DNA from: Micromonospora pisi
GTDB taxonomy: Bacteria > Actinomycetota > Actinomycetes > Mycobacteriales > Micromonosporaceae
Assembly (NCBI RefSeq): GCF_003633685.1
Contig: NZ_RBKT01000001.1
Location: 2,604,001 to 2,668,000 of the forward strand
Direction of reading: 5' to 3'
Length of the DNA stretch: 64,000 bases
The translations under genes and the position numbers were made by a program. The notes beneath the pieces were generated by a model that was given only the letters and a program-made list of their open reading frames with translations, made no database searches and was not told the origin of the DNA. Shown here one piece after another: positions 8,033 to 15,003 of this stretch. The number at the start of each line of letters is the position of its first letter. The stretch's first letter is position 1.

Positions 8033-8062
8033 AAGATATCCAGGACGTTACGAAGCTGTCAA
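8033..8062 (-). promoter_or_regulatory. Housekeeping-type promoter for the lyase gene
   Basis: On the reverse strand a perfect -35 TTGACA (8062-8057) is followed after 18 bases by TATCTT (8038-8033), close to the -10 consensus. The predicted start is near 8026, followed by the operator at 8019-8008, then the small ORF at 7965 and the lyase at 7719. Confidence 0.65.
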
Positions 8063-8159
8063 GGAAAACAACGCGTTCGCAGAATTGACGCCTACTTTTA
8101 GCAGATCGCAGTCCGCAACGATTGACTCGAGCTCCGGACCGCCGGTAACTTCCGTGGAT

Positions 8160-8171
8160 TGAACTGTTTCA
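8160..8171. promoter_or_regulatory. Weaker second operator-like site
   Basis: TGAACTGTTTCA, one base different from the 8008-8019 operator, 152 bases upstream of it and just before the stop of the hemerythrin gene. The base change breaks the central CG of the palindrome. It could be an auxiliary site for the same repressor; this is inferred from sequence similarity only. Confidence 0.3.
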
Positions 8172-8193
8172 GCTCAATCCCGCAGGCGGCCGA

Positions 8194-8832
8194 TCAGACC
8201 TGCCCGCCGAAGAAACCGAAGCGGGAGAGCGGCCCGACCAGTTCACGCTCCTCGTACGCGAGATGCGAGAGCAGCGCGTCAGTGAGCACGTCCACCGCCT
8301 CCTGCACCCCGGACAGGTCCTCCGGGTGGCGCACCAGATCCACCAGGGCCTGGTCGACCGCCTCCAGCACGTCGTGGATCACCTGATGCTCCTGGTCCAG
8401 CCGTTCGATGACCGCCGCCAGCCCCTGATCGGAGGCGCGCAGGTGCGGGAAGATTCCGCCGCTCTCCATGGTGTGATGCTGGGTCAGCGAGAGGCAGTAC
8501 GACTGACAGATGGAACCCAGGGTCCAGTTGTTGGAGCGAAGCGTCATCGCGTTCAGCTCGCCCCGGGCCACGCCGACATCCATGGCGTTGGCGCGTACCT
8601 GTTCGAGGATGTCCCGTACCCGGGTGAGCTCCGCCCGGTAGTGGTTGTGCACCTCGATCAGGTGCTTGCCGGCGGAGAGCCCCCTACCGGTGAAGCGTGT
8701 CTCGCGGTCCGGCTCGGGCGCGGTCGGCCGGGTGCTCTCGTCCCAGACCTCGGTGGTGCTGTGCCGGGTCTGTGGCGGGGGCGTGGGAACGAGGCCGGTA
8801 CGGGCGGTCAGCCAGTGCTGCGTGTCGGTCAC
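8194..8832 (-). CDS. Hemerythrin domain-containing protein
   Basis: 212 residues, GTG start at 8832 with AGGGA upstream. The N-terminal 60 residues are polar and probably unstructured. The rest is a four-helix hemerythrin-like bundle with the metal-ligand pattern H...H/E: LIEVHNHYRAELTRVRDIL, LSLTQHHTMESGGIFPHL, DQEHQVIHDVLEAV and LLSHLAYEERELVGPL. A di-iron centre that senses or binds oxygen, NO or ROS is expected. The C-terminal YEERELVGPLSRFGFFGG end matches actinobacterial members of the family. Followed upstream by a second hemerythrin gene on the same strand 49 bases away. Confidence 0.88.
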   Translation of the reverse strand: MTDTQHWLTARTGLVPTPPPQTRHSTTEVWDESTRPTAPEPDRETRFTGRGLSAGKHLIEVHNHYRAELTRVRDILEQVRANAMDVGVARGELNAMTLRSNNWTLGSICQSYCLSLTQHHTMESGGIFPHLRASDQGLAAVIERLDQEHQVIHDVLEAVDQALVDLVRHPEDLSGVQEAVDVLTDALLSHLAYEERELVGPLSRFGFFGGQV

Positions 8833-8880
8833 GGTGGTCCCTGTTCTTCACGAGGTCGACGGGCGGAGTGGTGCGAGGGG

Positions 8881-9399
8881 TCAGCGGGGCCAGTCGCGCC
8901 ATCGCCGTACGGTCGGGATGATCGTGGCCTCCTCCAGATCGAGGTGGGCGAGCAGACCGCCACGTACGTCGTTCAGCGCCAGGATCAACCGCTTGCGGGT
9001 CTCCGGACGGTCGTCGCTGGCGAGCAGCTTGGCCAGCGCCTCGACCTGGTCGAGCAGGTCGGAGATCCGGCGATGGTCGGCCTCCAGCCGGTTGACCGCC
9101 GGGATCAGCGCCGGGTTGGACCGACGCAGGGCCGGGAAGATCCGCACATCCTCGTTGCCGTGGTGGCCGTGCACCAGCCGGCACCAGCTCAGACAGTTGA
9201 CCCGGAGTTGCCAGAGCGGGCTGCGGGTCTGCAACGACCGGACGGTGGCCTGCACCCGGTTCGCCGACGCGCCCCGGCTGACCTCGTCGGCGAGCCGCCG
9301 GAGCTGGTTGAGGTCACGGCGCAGTACGCCGTGGATCCACTTCAGCTCCTTGACCAGATGCTCGCCCGGGGCCTCCCGGTCGACGCGACCACGCTTCAT
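8881..9399 (-). CDS. Hemerythrin domain-containing protein, second copy
   Basis: 172 residues from ATG 9399. Helices carry GEHLVKELKWIHGVLRRDL, CRLVHGHHGNEDVRIFPAL (H...HHxxE), LEADHRRISDLLDQ and LLAHLDLEEATIIPTV, the expected order of histidine and glutamate ligands for a di-iron hemerythrin-like domain. It differs clearly from the downstream neighbour (8194-8832), so the pair is not a recent duplication. Same strand as that gene; divergent from the MarR regulator at 9480 with an 80-base shared promoter region, which suggests control by that regulator. Confidence 0.88.
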   Translation of the reverse strand: MKRGRVDREAPGEHLVKELKWIHGVLRRDLNQLRRLADEVSRGASANRVQATVRSLQTRSPLWQLRVNCLSWCRLVHGHHGNEDVRIFPALRRSNPALIPAVNRLEADHRRISDLLDQVEALAKLLASDDRPETRKRLILALNDVRGGLLAHLDLEEATIIPTVRRWRDWPR

Positions 9400-9479
9400 G
9401 GCGTCGACCGTACCAGATAGTTTTTCGACGCCAACGATTGGGTAGGGCGAATCATTTTGCCTCTGCTAACATAACCCGC

Positions 9480-9944
9480 ATGACGGTCGAGCAGACCCGG
9501 TCCCGGCGGGCGATGGACCGCATCGGCCTGTTGCTGGCCCGCCACGGCGGGATCAGCAACGCCCGGATGCGCCAGGCACTGGAGGCTACCGGCCTGACCA
9601 TGCGACAGGGCATCACCCTGATGCACCTCGCGGAGACCGGCCCGATCGGGCAGCAGGCCCTCATGGAGGCGCTCAAGGTCGACCCGAGCGCACTGGTGGC
9701 GATCCTCAACGACCTCGAACGGGACAACCTGGTCGAACGACGCCGGGACCCGGCCGACCGCCGACGGCACATCGTCGCGATCACCGAGGCCGGCACCTCG
9801 GCGGTCACCAGGGTCGACACCACGATGAGCGCGGTGGAGCGCGAACTCCTGGCCCACCTCGACCCGGACGAGATCGCCACCCTGCACACGCTGCTGGCCC
9901 GGATCAACACCTCGGTCAACGACGAGGCCTGCGCCGAGAGCTGA
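9480..9944 (+). CDS. MarR-family transcriptional regulator
   Basis: 154 residues from ATG 9480. Winged-helix core: MRQGITLMHLAETGPIGQQALMEALKVDPSALVAILNDLERDNLVERRRDPADRRRHIVAITEAG, including the DPADRRRH wing signature. TAACAT (9467-9472) lies seven bases before the ATG with no ribosome binding site between, so the mRNA may be leaderless. It is divergent from the hemerythrin pair, the likely targets together with itself. An upstream in-frame start (9438) is less likely because it would overlap this promoter. Confidence 0.88.
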   Translation: MTVEQTRSRRAMDRIGLLLARHGGISNARMRQALEATGLTMRQGITLMHLAETGPIGQQALMEALKVDPSALVAILNDLERDNLVERRRDPADRRRHIVAITEAGTSAVTRVDTTMSAVERELLAHLDPDEIATLHTLLARINTSVNDEACAES

Positions 9945-10056
9945 CCCCGGCCACCGGCAGGGGTACGCCATCCCGCAACGGGTACGCGCCATCTGTCGAC
10001 CCCGGGCCGCGTGCGTCGCGCGGACACCCCGGGCGTCGCATGGGGAGGAGGCGTAC

Positions 10057-11106
10057 ATGATCGGGCTACCGACCGAGAACGACCCTCGACTGGAGGCCAC
10101 CTACCGCTCCGACCGCGCCTGGAGCGGCGTGACCACAAGCGGCGACGGGCGGGTCTTCGTCAGCTTCCCCAACGCCGACCGCCCCGGCGTCCAGGTTGCC
10201 GAACTCAGCGCGTCCGGACAGATCGTGCCCTACCCGGACCAGGCGTGGAACATGCCCCACTCAGGGGCCGAGGCCACGGAGGCCTTCGTACAGGTCAACG
10301 GGTTGCGGATCGGCCCGGACGGGCGACTTTGGATCATCGACGCGGGCGCACCAGGCGTCGGCAGCCCGGCCGTGCCGGGTGGGGCCCGCCTGATCGTGGT
10401 CAACCTCAGTACCGACACCGTGAGCGACATCTACGACCTCGGGCCGATCACCAAGCCCCGCAGTTACCTCGATGACCTGCGGTTCAACGGCAACCACATC
10501 TACCTCACCGACGCGGGCGAACCGGGACTGATCGTGCTGGACCTCTCCACCGGTGAACTGCGTCGGTTGCTCGACGACCACCCCAGCGTGGCGGACCAAC
10601 GCCCGATGTACGCGGACGGCCAGCTGTTGCGTACGCCCGACGGGAGCGAGGCACGGGTCCACGCCGACCAACTGGAGGTCTCCCCGGACGGCCGGCAGCT
10701 CTACTACCAGCCGACGTCCGGACCGATGTCCCGGATCGCCACCCGGTGGCTGGACGATCCGCTGGTCACCCCCGGCGAGTTGGCCGATCAGGTCGAGACG
10801 TGGCTGGACACACCGACCACCGGCGGGACCGCGATCGACGCGAACGGTGTCATCTACCTCAACGACGCCAACCAGCGACGCATCCTGTCGATCACCGCGG
10901 AGCGGGAGGTGGAGACGCTGGTCGCGGACCCCCGGCTGGTCTGGGCGGACGCGATGTGGCTCGACGGTGCGGGCGACCTCTGGATCCCGGTGCCGCAGCT
11001 CAACCGCAGTGCGGAATTCAACGGCGGCGAGCAGGCGATCGAATATCCGGTATGGATCTACAAGATGCACGTGGGGGCGATCCCCGCCGCCAACGACCAC
11101 CGCTGA
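10057..11106 (+). CDS. MRJP/yellow-like beta-propeller protein (SMP-30 superfamily)
   Basis: 349 residues, ATG with GGGGAGGAGG upstream. A six-bladed propeller of the major royal jelly protein/yellow family, recognisable by VNGLRIGPDGRLWIIDAG, YLDDLRFNGNHIYLTDAG, LEVSPDGRQLYYQP and GTAIDANGVIYLNDANQRRI. Bacterial members are often labelled gluconolactonase, but the calcium-site residues of true SMP-30 enzymes are not obvious here. There is no signal peptide, so it acts in the cytoplasm. It starts about 110 bases after the MarR gene, same strand. Confidence 0.82.
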   Translation: MIGLPTENDPRLEATYRSDRAWSGVTTSGDGRVFVSFPNADRPGVQVAELSASGQIVPYPDQAWNMPHSGAEATEAFVQVNGLRIGPDGRLWIIDAGAPGVGSPAVPGGARLIVVNLSTDTVSDIYDLGPITKPRSYLDDLRFNGNHIYLTDAGEPGLIVLDLSTGELRRLLDDHPSVADQRPMYADGQLLRTPDGSEARVHADQLEVSPDGRQLYYQPTSGPMSRIATRWLDDPLVTPGELADQVETWLDTPTTGGTAIDANGVIYLNDANQRRILSITAEREVETLVADPRLVWADAMWLDGAGDLWIPVPQLNRSAEFNGGEQAIEYPVWIYKMHVGAIPAANDHR

Positions 11107-11386
11107 CCCGCGCGCACCGACCCACCAGCAGCACCGCCGTCCCGGGGCCTGATCACGACCTCGGGGCGGCGTTCCTATGCGTGAATCATGCAGTTCCGGT
11201 CGAGAATGGATCATGCATGAATACGGTAGGTGTCGGATATGTGCGACTGAGCTAAGGTTAAGGCAGTTTTGATGCCCGTGTCGCACTGGAAAGTTGGTTG
11301 GACGCCGATCGCGCAGCCGCATAATGCAACGCAGGTCGCCAGGCATCCGGCCAAAAGCGACATACCCGAGAGTGAGAGGTGGAGCC

Positions 11387-11590
11387 GTGAAGCTCACCTT
11401 CGTTCGCAAGACCGCGCTGTCCCAGGTGAACAACTGCCCATCCCTATACCGCACCGACCGCGACACCTTCGTCGTCCAGGGGTGGCGGGTATCGGATCCG
11501 GAGGCCCTGGCCCAGCTCGACGTACCCGCGCACGAGACCGTGGTCGAAGTTCCGGTCGACGTACTGGCGGAGATCGCCAAGGCGCTCTAG
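11387..11590 (+). CDS. Small protein of the type that accompanies XRE/DUF5753 regulators
   Basis: 67 residues, GTG start at 11387 with GAGAGGTGGAG upstream. CPSLYRTDRDTFVVQGWRVSDPEAL and HETVVEVPVDVLAEIAKAL match, from memory, a short family found next to Xre-type regulators in actinobacteria, analogous in position to DUF397. The function is probably partner or antitoxin-like, but this is not shown. The gene is followed by a strong hairpin (11599-11651), so it is transcribed separately from the XRE gene at 11825. The 280 bases upstream hold only short AT-richer promoter-like sequence. Confidence 0.65.
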   Translation: MKLTFVRKTALSQVNNCPSLYRTDRDTFVVQGWRVSDPEALAQLDVPAHETVVEVPVDVLAEIAKAL

Positions 11591-11598
11591 TCACGGGC

Positions 11599-11651
11599 GA
11601 TCGGCTCACCGGCCAGGGACACGTTCCGGATGACTGGCCGGTGAGCCGATC
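11599..11651 (+). terminator. Hairpin terminator after the small XRE-associated gene
   Basis: 18-bp perfect stem (11599-11616 with 11634-11651) and a 17-base loop, starting eight bases after the stop of the 67-residue gene. No T run follows, as is usual in GC-rich actinobacteria. Confidence 0.65.
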
Positions 11652-11824
11652 ACCTCGGCTGGTCGGACTCCGGCCGGCGGACCCTCGGGCCGGCGAGGGG
11701 TCCGTACCGGCCCCCCGACCACCGAGCCGGCCCGATGCCCGCGGGTCGAGTCGCTGCTTTACAGCGTGCGATGGCGTATGAGCGGTACCGTGACGCCTAC
11801 CCAAGCGCAGCTTAGGAGCAGGTG

Positions 11825-12682
11825 ATGTCCAGCAACCAGACCGGCAACGATCGTGGGGCGCTAGGGGCGAGACTGCGGGAACTGCGTGCCCGCGAGGGCA
11901 TCTCCGGCGTCAACCTGGCGGGCCGGCTGGGCTGGGTCCAGTCGAAGATATCCCGGATCGAGACCGGTCGGCAGCTACCGACCGAGGACGACGTACGTGC
12001 CTGGGGTGCCGCCGTACGGCTCGACGACGCCCTGGTCGACGAGTTGCTGCGGCAGCTCCGGGAGCTGCGTGGCGAACACATCGCGTGGCGGCGCGGGGCG
12101 AGCGACACCGCCCAGTCCGGCACCCAACGCTCCATGATGGAGCTTGCCGCCGAGGCGACCCTGATCCGCAACTTCGAACTGGGCGTGGTGCCCGGCCTGC
12201 TCCAGACCGCCGACTACGCCCGGGTACGCCTCGCCGAGAACATCGAGTTCCACGGCGCCCCCGCCGACGACCTGGAGGAGGCGCTGCTGCTCCGGATACA
12301 GCGGCAGCAGGTGCTCTACGACTCCAGCAAGCAGTTCCGGTTCCTGGTGACCGAGTCCGTACTGCGGATGTCGCTCTGTCCGGTCGACGTGATGCGCGGG
12401 CAACTCGACCGGCTCACCGCGCTGATCGGCCTGAACAACCTGGAGCTGGGCGTCATCCCGGTCGACGCCCGCCTCCCGCTCGCCCCGCTGCACGGCTTTG
12501 TCATGTTCGACGACACCATCACCGTGGAGACCTGGGCCGAGGAGCAGACCTGGCAGACCTCGGTCGACGCGGAACGGTTCGGCCGGATCTTCGACCGGTT
12601 GGGCGAGGTGGCCCGGCACGGTGAGGAGGCGCGCGACATCATCCACGCCACCCTGGCCGGGCTCGCCGGACCGGAGCAGTAG
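11825..12682 (+). CDS. XRE-family regulator with DUF5753 domain
   Basis: 285 residues from ATG 11825 (GTG 11822 is an alternative; AGGAG sits upstream). The N-terminal helix-turn-helix is LGARLRELRAREGISGVNLAGRLGWVQSKISRIETGR; the DUF5753 part follows with FELGVVPGLLQTADYARV, LRIQRQQVLYD, FLVTESVLRM and LGVIPVDARLPLAPLHGF. Such proteins are abundant in filamentous actinobacteria and often pair with a DUF397 or similar small protein; here the candidate partner is at 11387. Its stop is four bases from the convergent end of the PARG-like gene. Confidence 0.9.
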   Translation: MSSNQTGNDRGALGARLRELRAREGISGVNLAGRLGWVQSKISRIETGRQLPTEDDVRAWGAAVRLDDALVDELLRQLRELRGEHIAWRRGASDTAQSGTQRSMMELAAEATLIRNFELGVVPGLLQTADYARVRLAENIEFHGAPADDLEEALLLRIQRQQVLYDSSKQFRFLVTESVLRMSLCPVDVMRGQLDRLTALIGLNNLELGVIPVDARLPLAPLHGFVMFDDTITVETWAEEQTWQTSVDAERFGRIFDRLGEVARHGEEARDIIHATLAGLAGPEQ

Positions 12683-12686
12683 CGGG

Positions 12687-13529
12687 TCAGGATTCGAGGA
12701 CGGCCGAGGCCACGGCCGACGCGGCCGGGAAGACCTCCGCGAACGCGGCGTACACCGGGGTCCCGGGCAGGTTGTCGTAGACCGCGAAGACGACCTGGTC
12801 GAAGCGGTCCACCTCGGCCAGTGCACCGGCGAACGCCCGCGCCACCGTGGCGGCGTCGTTGCGGAACACACCGCAGCCCCAGGCCCCGAGCACCAACCGC
12901 CGGTGGCCGTGCGCCGCCGCGACCCGGAGCACCCGCTCCGCCCGCCGCCGCAGCACCGCCGGCACCCCCGCCGCGTCCGCCGGCTGGTTGCGCAGGATCG
13001 CGCCGAGGTTCGGCGCCGCCGAGGTCAGGAAGGCGACCTGGTACGGCTGGTCGAGCAGGTTCCCCTTGTCGTCCCGGAAGACCGGCACCGCCGGTGAGTA
13101 GATCACCCGGTCGCTGTAGCGCAGGTCATGCTGGGCCCGGTGGAAGTCGTAGAACTCCGGGGCGGTGCGCAGACAGGGATAGAGCGCGGACGCGCGGGCG
13201 AGACTCTCCTCCTGTGCCTTCGCTCCGCCGAGAAAGCCACCGCCGGGGTTCTTGGCCGAGGCGAAGACCAGGCAGGCCGCGTCCGGGGCGAGCCGTCGGG
13301 CGGCGACCAGGGTGGATTCGCGGGTCACCGTCACCACCGGGCCGGCACCGGCCGGATCGGCCGCCGGTGGCACGGGCAGCGGAGTCTCCGGCAGGTAGTG
13401 GCGGGTCCCGGCGACCGCCGACGCGACCGCCCCGGCGATGCTGATCTCCCTGCCGGCCGGATCGCGGTAGTGCCCGGACTCGGCGATCTCCACCGTCTGC
13501 CGCGCGATCTCCCGTAGTCGCCCGCTCAT
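12687..13529 (-). CDS. TIGR02452-type protein, bacterial poly(ADP-ribose) glycohydrolase fold
   Basis: 280 residues. The bacterial PARG signature GGG-X(7)-QEE is complete: NPGGGFLGGAKAQEES, glycines 96-98 and Q106-E107-E108. The family has a macrodomain-like fold and removes ADP-ribose chains. The downstream LGAWGCGVFRNDAATVARAFAGAL element is also characteristic. A NAD+- or ADP-ribose-linked regulatory, repair or conflict role is possible; no ADP-ribosyltransferase is adjacent. It ends four bases from the XRE gene (convergent) and starts ten bases after the zur stop on the same strand, so it may be co-transcribed with zur. Confidence 0.87.
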   Translation of the reverse strand: MSGRLREIARQTVEIAESGHYRDPAGREISIAGAVASAVAGTRHYLPETPLPVPPAADPAGAGPVVTVTRESTLVAARRLAPDAACLVFASAKNPGGGFLGGAKAQEESLARASALYPCLRTAPEFYDFHRAQHDLRYSDRVIYSPAVPVFRDDKGNLLDQPYQVAFLTSAAPNLGAILRNQPADAAGVPAVLRRRAERVLRVAAAHGHRRLVLGAWGCGVFRNDAATVARAFAGALAEVDRFDQVVFAVYDNLPGTPVYAAFAEVFPAASAVASAVLES

Positions 13530-13538
13530 CGGAGCGGG

Positions 13539-13958
13539 TCATTCCTTCCGCTGCGCACCGGCCGCGCACTGGGCGCAGGTGCCGAAGATCTCGAGAGTGT
13601 GTCCGACGTCGGTGAAACCGTGCTCGTCGGCCACCCGCTTGGTCCAGGTCTCGACCGTCGGCCCGGCGACCTCGACCGTACGGGCACAGTGGCGGCAGAC
13701 CAGGTGGTGGTGATGGGTGGGACTGCACCGACGGTAGAGCTGCTCCCCGTTCGGCAGCCGCATCACGTCGATCTCGCCCGCGTCGACCAGCGTCTGGAGG
13801 GTCCGGTAGACCGTGGTCAGCCCGACGCCGACACCCCGCTGGCGCAGGTCGGCGTGCAGCTGCTGGGCACTGCGGAACTCGTTCAGCTCGCCGAGCAGCG
13901 CGACGACCTCGCCACGCTGCCGGGTGTTGCGGGTCACCCCCGGCATGGATTTGATCAC
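13539..13958 (-). CDS. zur: Zinc uptake regulator Zur (Fur family)
   Basis: 139 residues from GTG 13958. The winged helix (RQRGEVVALLGELNEFRSAQQLH ... LTTVYRTLQTLVDAGEID) is followed by the metal-binding HHHH (82-85) and two CxxC pairs (C88/C91 and C128/C131). Assignment to Zur rather than Fur comes from context: the flanking genes are zinc-free ribosomal protein paralogues and COG0523 GTPases preceded by Zur-like boxes. With zinc bound, Zur would repress them. A hairpin at 14069-14114 separates it from rpsN. Confidence 0.88.
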   Translation of the reverse strand: MIKSMPGVTRNTRQRGEVVALLGELNEFRSAQQLHADLRQRGVGVGLTTVYRTLQTLVDAGEIDVMRLPNGEQLYRRCSPTHHHHLVCRHCARTVEVAGPTVETWTKRVADEHGFTDVGHTLEIFGTCAQCAAGAQRKE

Positions 13959-14068
13959 GAGTGGACACCCTTCCGACTCGGCCTACAGGCGCAGCCAAGT
14001 GTACGGGGATACGGCGTGGCGTGTTTCACCACGATCACGTCGTACGGTGTCCGACCGACGGACCGTGC

Positions 14069-14114
14069 GTCGGCGTGGCGACCGAAGAAGGGGCGGGGAG
14101 GTCGCCACGCCGAC
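14069..14114 (-). terminator. Hairpin terminator after the rpmB-rpmG-rpsN operon
   Basis: 15-bp perfect stem (14069-14083 with 14100-14114), 16-base loop, about 50 bases downstream of the rpsN stop on the reverse strand. It would separate the zinc-responsive operon from zur. Confidence 0.65.
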
Positions 14115-14164
14115 TGTTCACCGTGCCGGTCCGCCGAACGGCCCGGTGGTTCGCGGTCACTCCT

Positions 14165-14473
14165 TCAGCTACCAGGACGCCTTCCGGACGCCGGGCAGTT
14201 CGCCCGGAGTGCCAGTTCGCGGAAACGGACCCGGGAGAGGCCGAACCGGCTCAGCACTCCGCGTGGCCGGCCGTCGATCTGGTCGCGGTTGCGCAACCGG
14301 ACCGGGCTGCTGTCCCGGGGCAGCCGGTTGAGTCGGCGGACCGCCTCGGCCCGCGCCGACGGCTCGGTGTCGGGGTGGACGATCGCTCGTTTGAGCTCGG
14401 TGCGGAACGCGGCGTGCTGGTCCACGAGTTCGGTGCGTCGGTTCTGCCGGTTGCCGAGGCTCAGCCGGGCCAT
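14165..14473 (-). CDS. rpsN: 30S ribosomal protein S14, zinc-independent type, with altered C-terminus
   Basis: 102 residues from ATG 14473. The protein lacks the CxxC pairs of zinc-type S14 and has the long form (ELKRAIVHPDTEPSARAEAVRRL, RLRNRDQIDGRPRGVLSRFGLSRVRFRELALR), so it is the spare S14 made under zinc limitation. The end reads ANCPASGRRPGS, unlike any S14. In the next frame the same bases read GELPGVRKASW and a TAG (14169-14171), the universal S14 tail. One C is missing near 14203-14205 (GGG instead of GGGG on the coding strand). The start overlaps the rpmG stop by one base. Confidence 0.88.
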   Translation of the reverse strand: MARLSLGNRQNRRTELVDQHAAFRTELKRAIVHPDTEPSARAEAVRRLNRLPRDSSPVRLRNRDQIDGRPRGVLSRFGLSRVRFRELALRANCPASGRRPGS

Positions 14474-14640
14474 CAGCGCTCCTCGCGGAAGTCGACGTGC
14501 CGGCGTACCAGGGGGTCGTACTTGCGCAGCACCAGCCGGTCGGGGTCGTTGCGACGGTTCTTGCGGGTGACGTACGTGTAGCCGGTCCCGGCGGTGCTCT
14601 TGAGCTTCACCACCGGTCGGACATCGGTCTGGCGGGCCAT
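14473..14640 (-). CDS. rpmG: 50S ribosomal protein L33, cysteine-free paralogue
   Basis: 55 residues: [36 protein letters not shown] and [20 protein letters not shown]33 of the zinc-binding type has two CxxC pairs; none are present here, so this is the C-minus form that replaces the zinc protein under limitation. Middle gene of a reverse-strand operon; both junctions (rpmB-rpmG and rpmG-rpsN) overlap as TGATG, giving translational coupling. Confidence 0.95.
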   Translation of the reverse strand: MARQTDVRPVVKLKSTAGTGYTYVTRKNRRNDPDRLVLRKYDPLVRRHVDFREER

Positions 14641-14876
14641 CAGAGCCGCACCCCACGGGCCCGCAACTCCGCGACGACCGCGTCGATCCCCTTGCGGTCG
14701 ACGGTGCGCAGCGCCTTGGCGGTGAGGGTCAGCCGGACCCAGCGCCGTTCGCTGGCGAGCCAGTAGCGGTGGCTCTGGATGTTGGGGTTCCACCGGCGGC
14801 GGGTGCGCCGGTGCGAGTGGGAGACGGCGTTGCCGAAGCTCGGTTCGGCGCCGGTGACATCACATCGTCTGGACAC
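14640..14876 (-). CDS. rpmB: 50S ribosomal protein L28, paralogue lacking the zinc motif
   Basis: 78 residues, GTG start at 14876 with AGGAGGA upstream. [33 protein letters not shown] is L28; the usual CxxC is reduced to one cysteine (CDVT), so it is the zinc-independent form. First gene of the rpmB-rpmG-rpsN operon, with a Zur-like box at 14905-14921 about 30-45 bases upstream of its start. Confidence 0.95.
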   Translation of the reverse strand: MSRRCDVTGAEPSFGNAVSHSHRRTRRRWNPNIQSHRYWLASERRWVRLTLTAKALRTVDRKGIDAVVAELRARGVRL

Positions 14877-14904
14877 AGTAGTTCCTCCTCAGACGCACAC
14901 CGTA

Positions 14905-14921
14905 ACGGAAACCATTTTCAT
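14905..14921. promoter_or_regulatory. Zur-box-like site for rpmB-rpmG-rpsN
   Basis: ACGGAAACCATTTTCAT, followed by TTACA. It shares AACC-R-TTTTCATTTA with the site at 14968-14984, and resembles the actinobacterial Zur consensus TGAAAATGATTTTCA. It lies in the leader or promoter of the reverse-strand ribosomal operon. Assignment is by similarity and context. Confidence 0.6.
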
Positions 14922-14940
14922 TTACATCCCCGGGTGCCGG

Positions 14941-14969
14941 TCGACGACCGGGGTGGCCGTGCCTATAAT
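14941..14969 (+). promoter_or_regulatory. Promoter of the pseudo-GTPase - rpmE2 operon
   Basis: A perfect -10 TATAAT at 14964-14969, with TCGACG (four of six matches to TTGACA) 17 bases upstream at 14941-14946. The Zur box at 14968-14984 overlaps the -10 and the start region, a layout for repression by zinc-loaded Zur. Confidence 0.65.
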
Positions 14970-14984
14970 GACAACCGTTTTCAT
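14968..14984. promoter_or_regulatory. Zur box overlapping the TATAAT promoter
   Basis: ATGACAACCGTTTTCAT, a 17-base palindrome with a single mismatched pair. It lies between TATAAT and the Shine-Dalgarno AAGGGA of the gene starting at 15004. Confidence 0.7.
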
Positions 14985-15003
14985 TTAGAACGAAGGGACC
15001 CGC

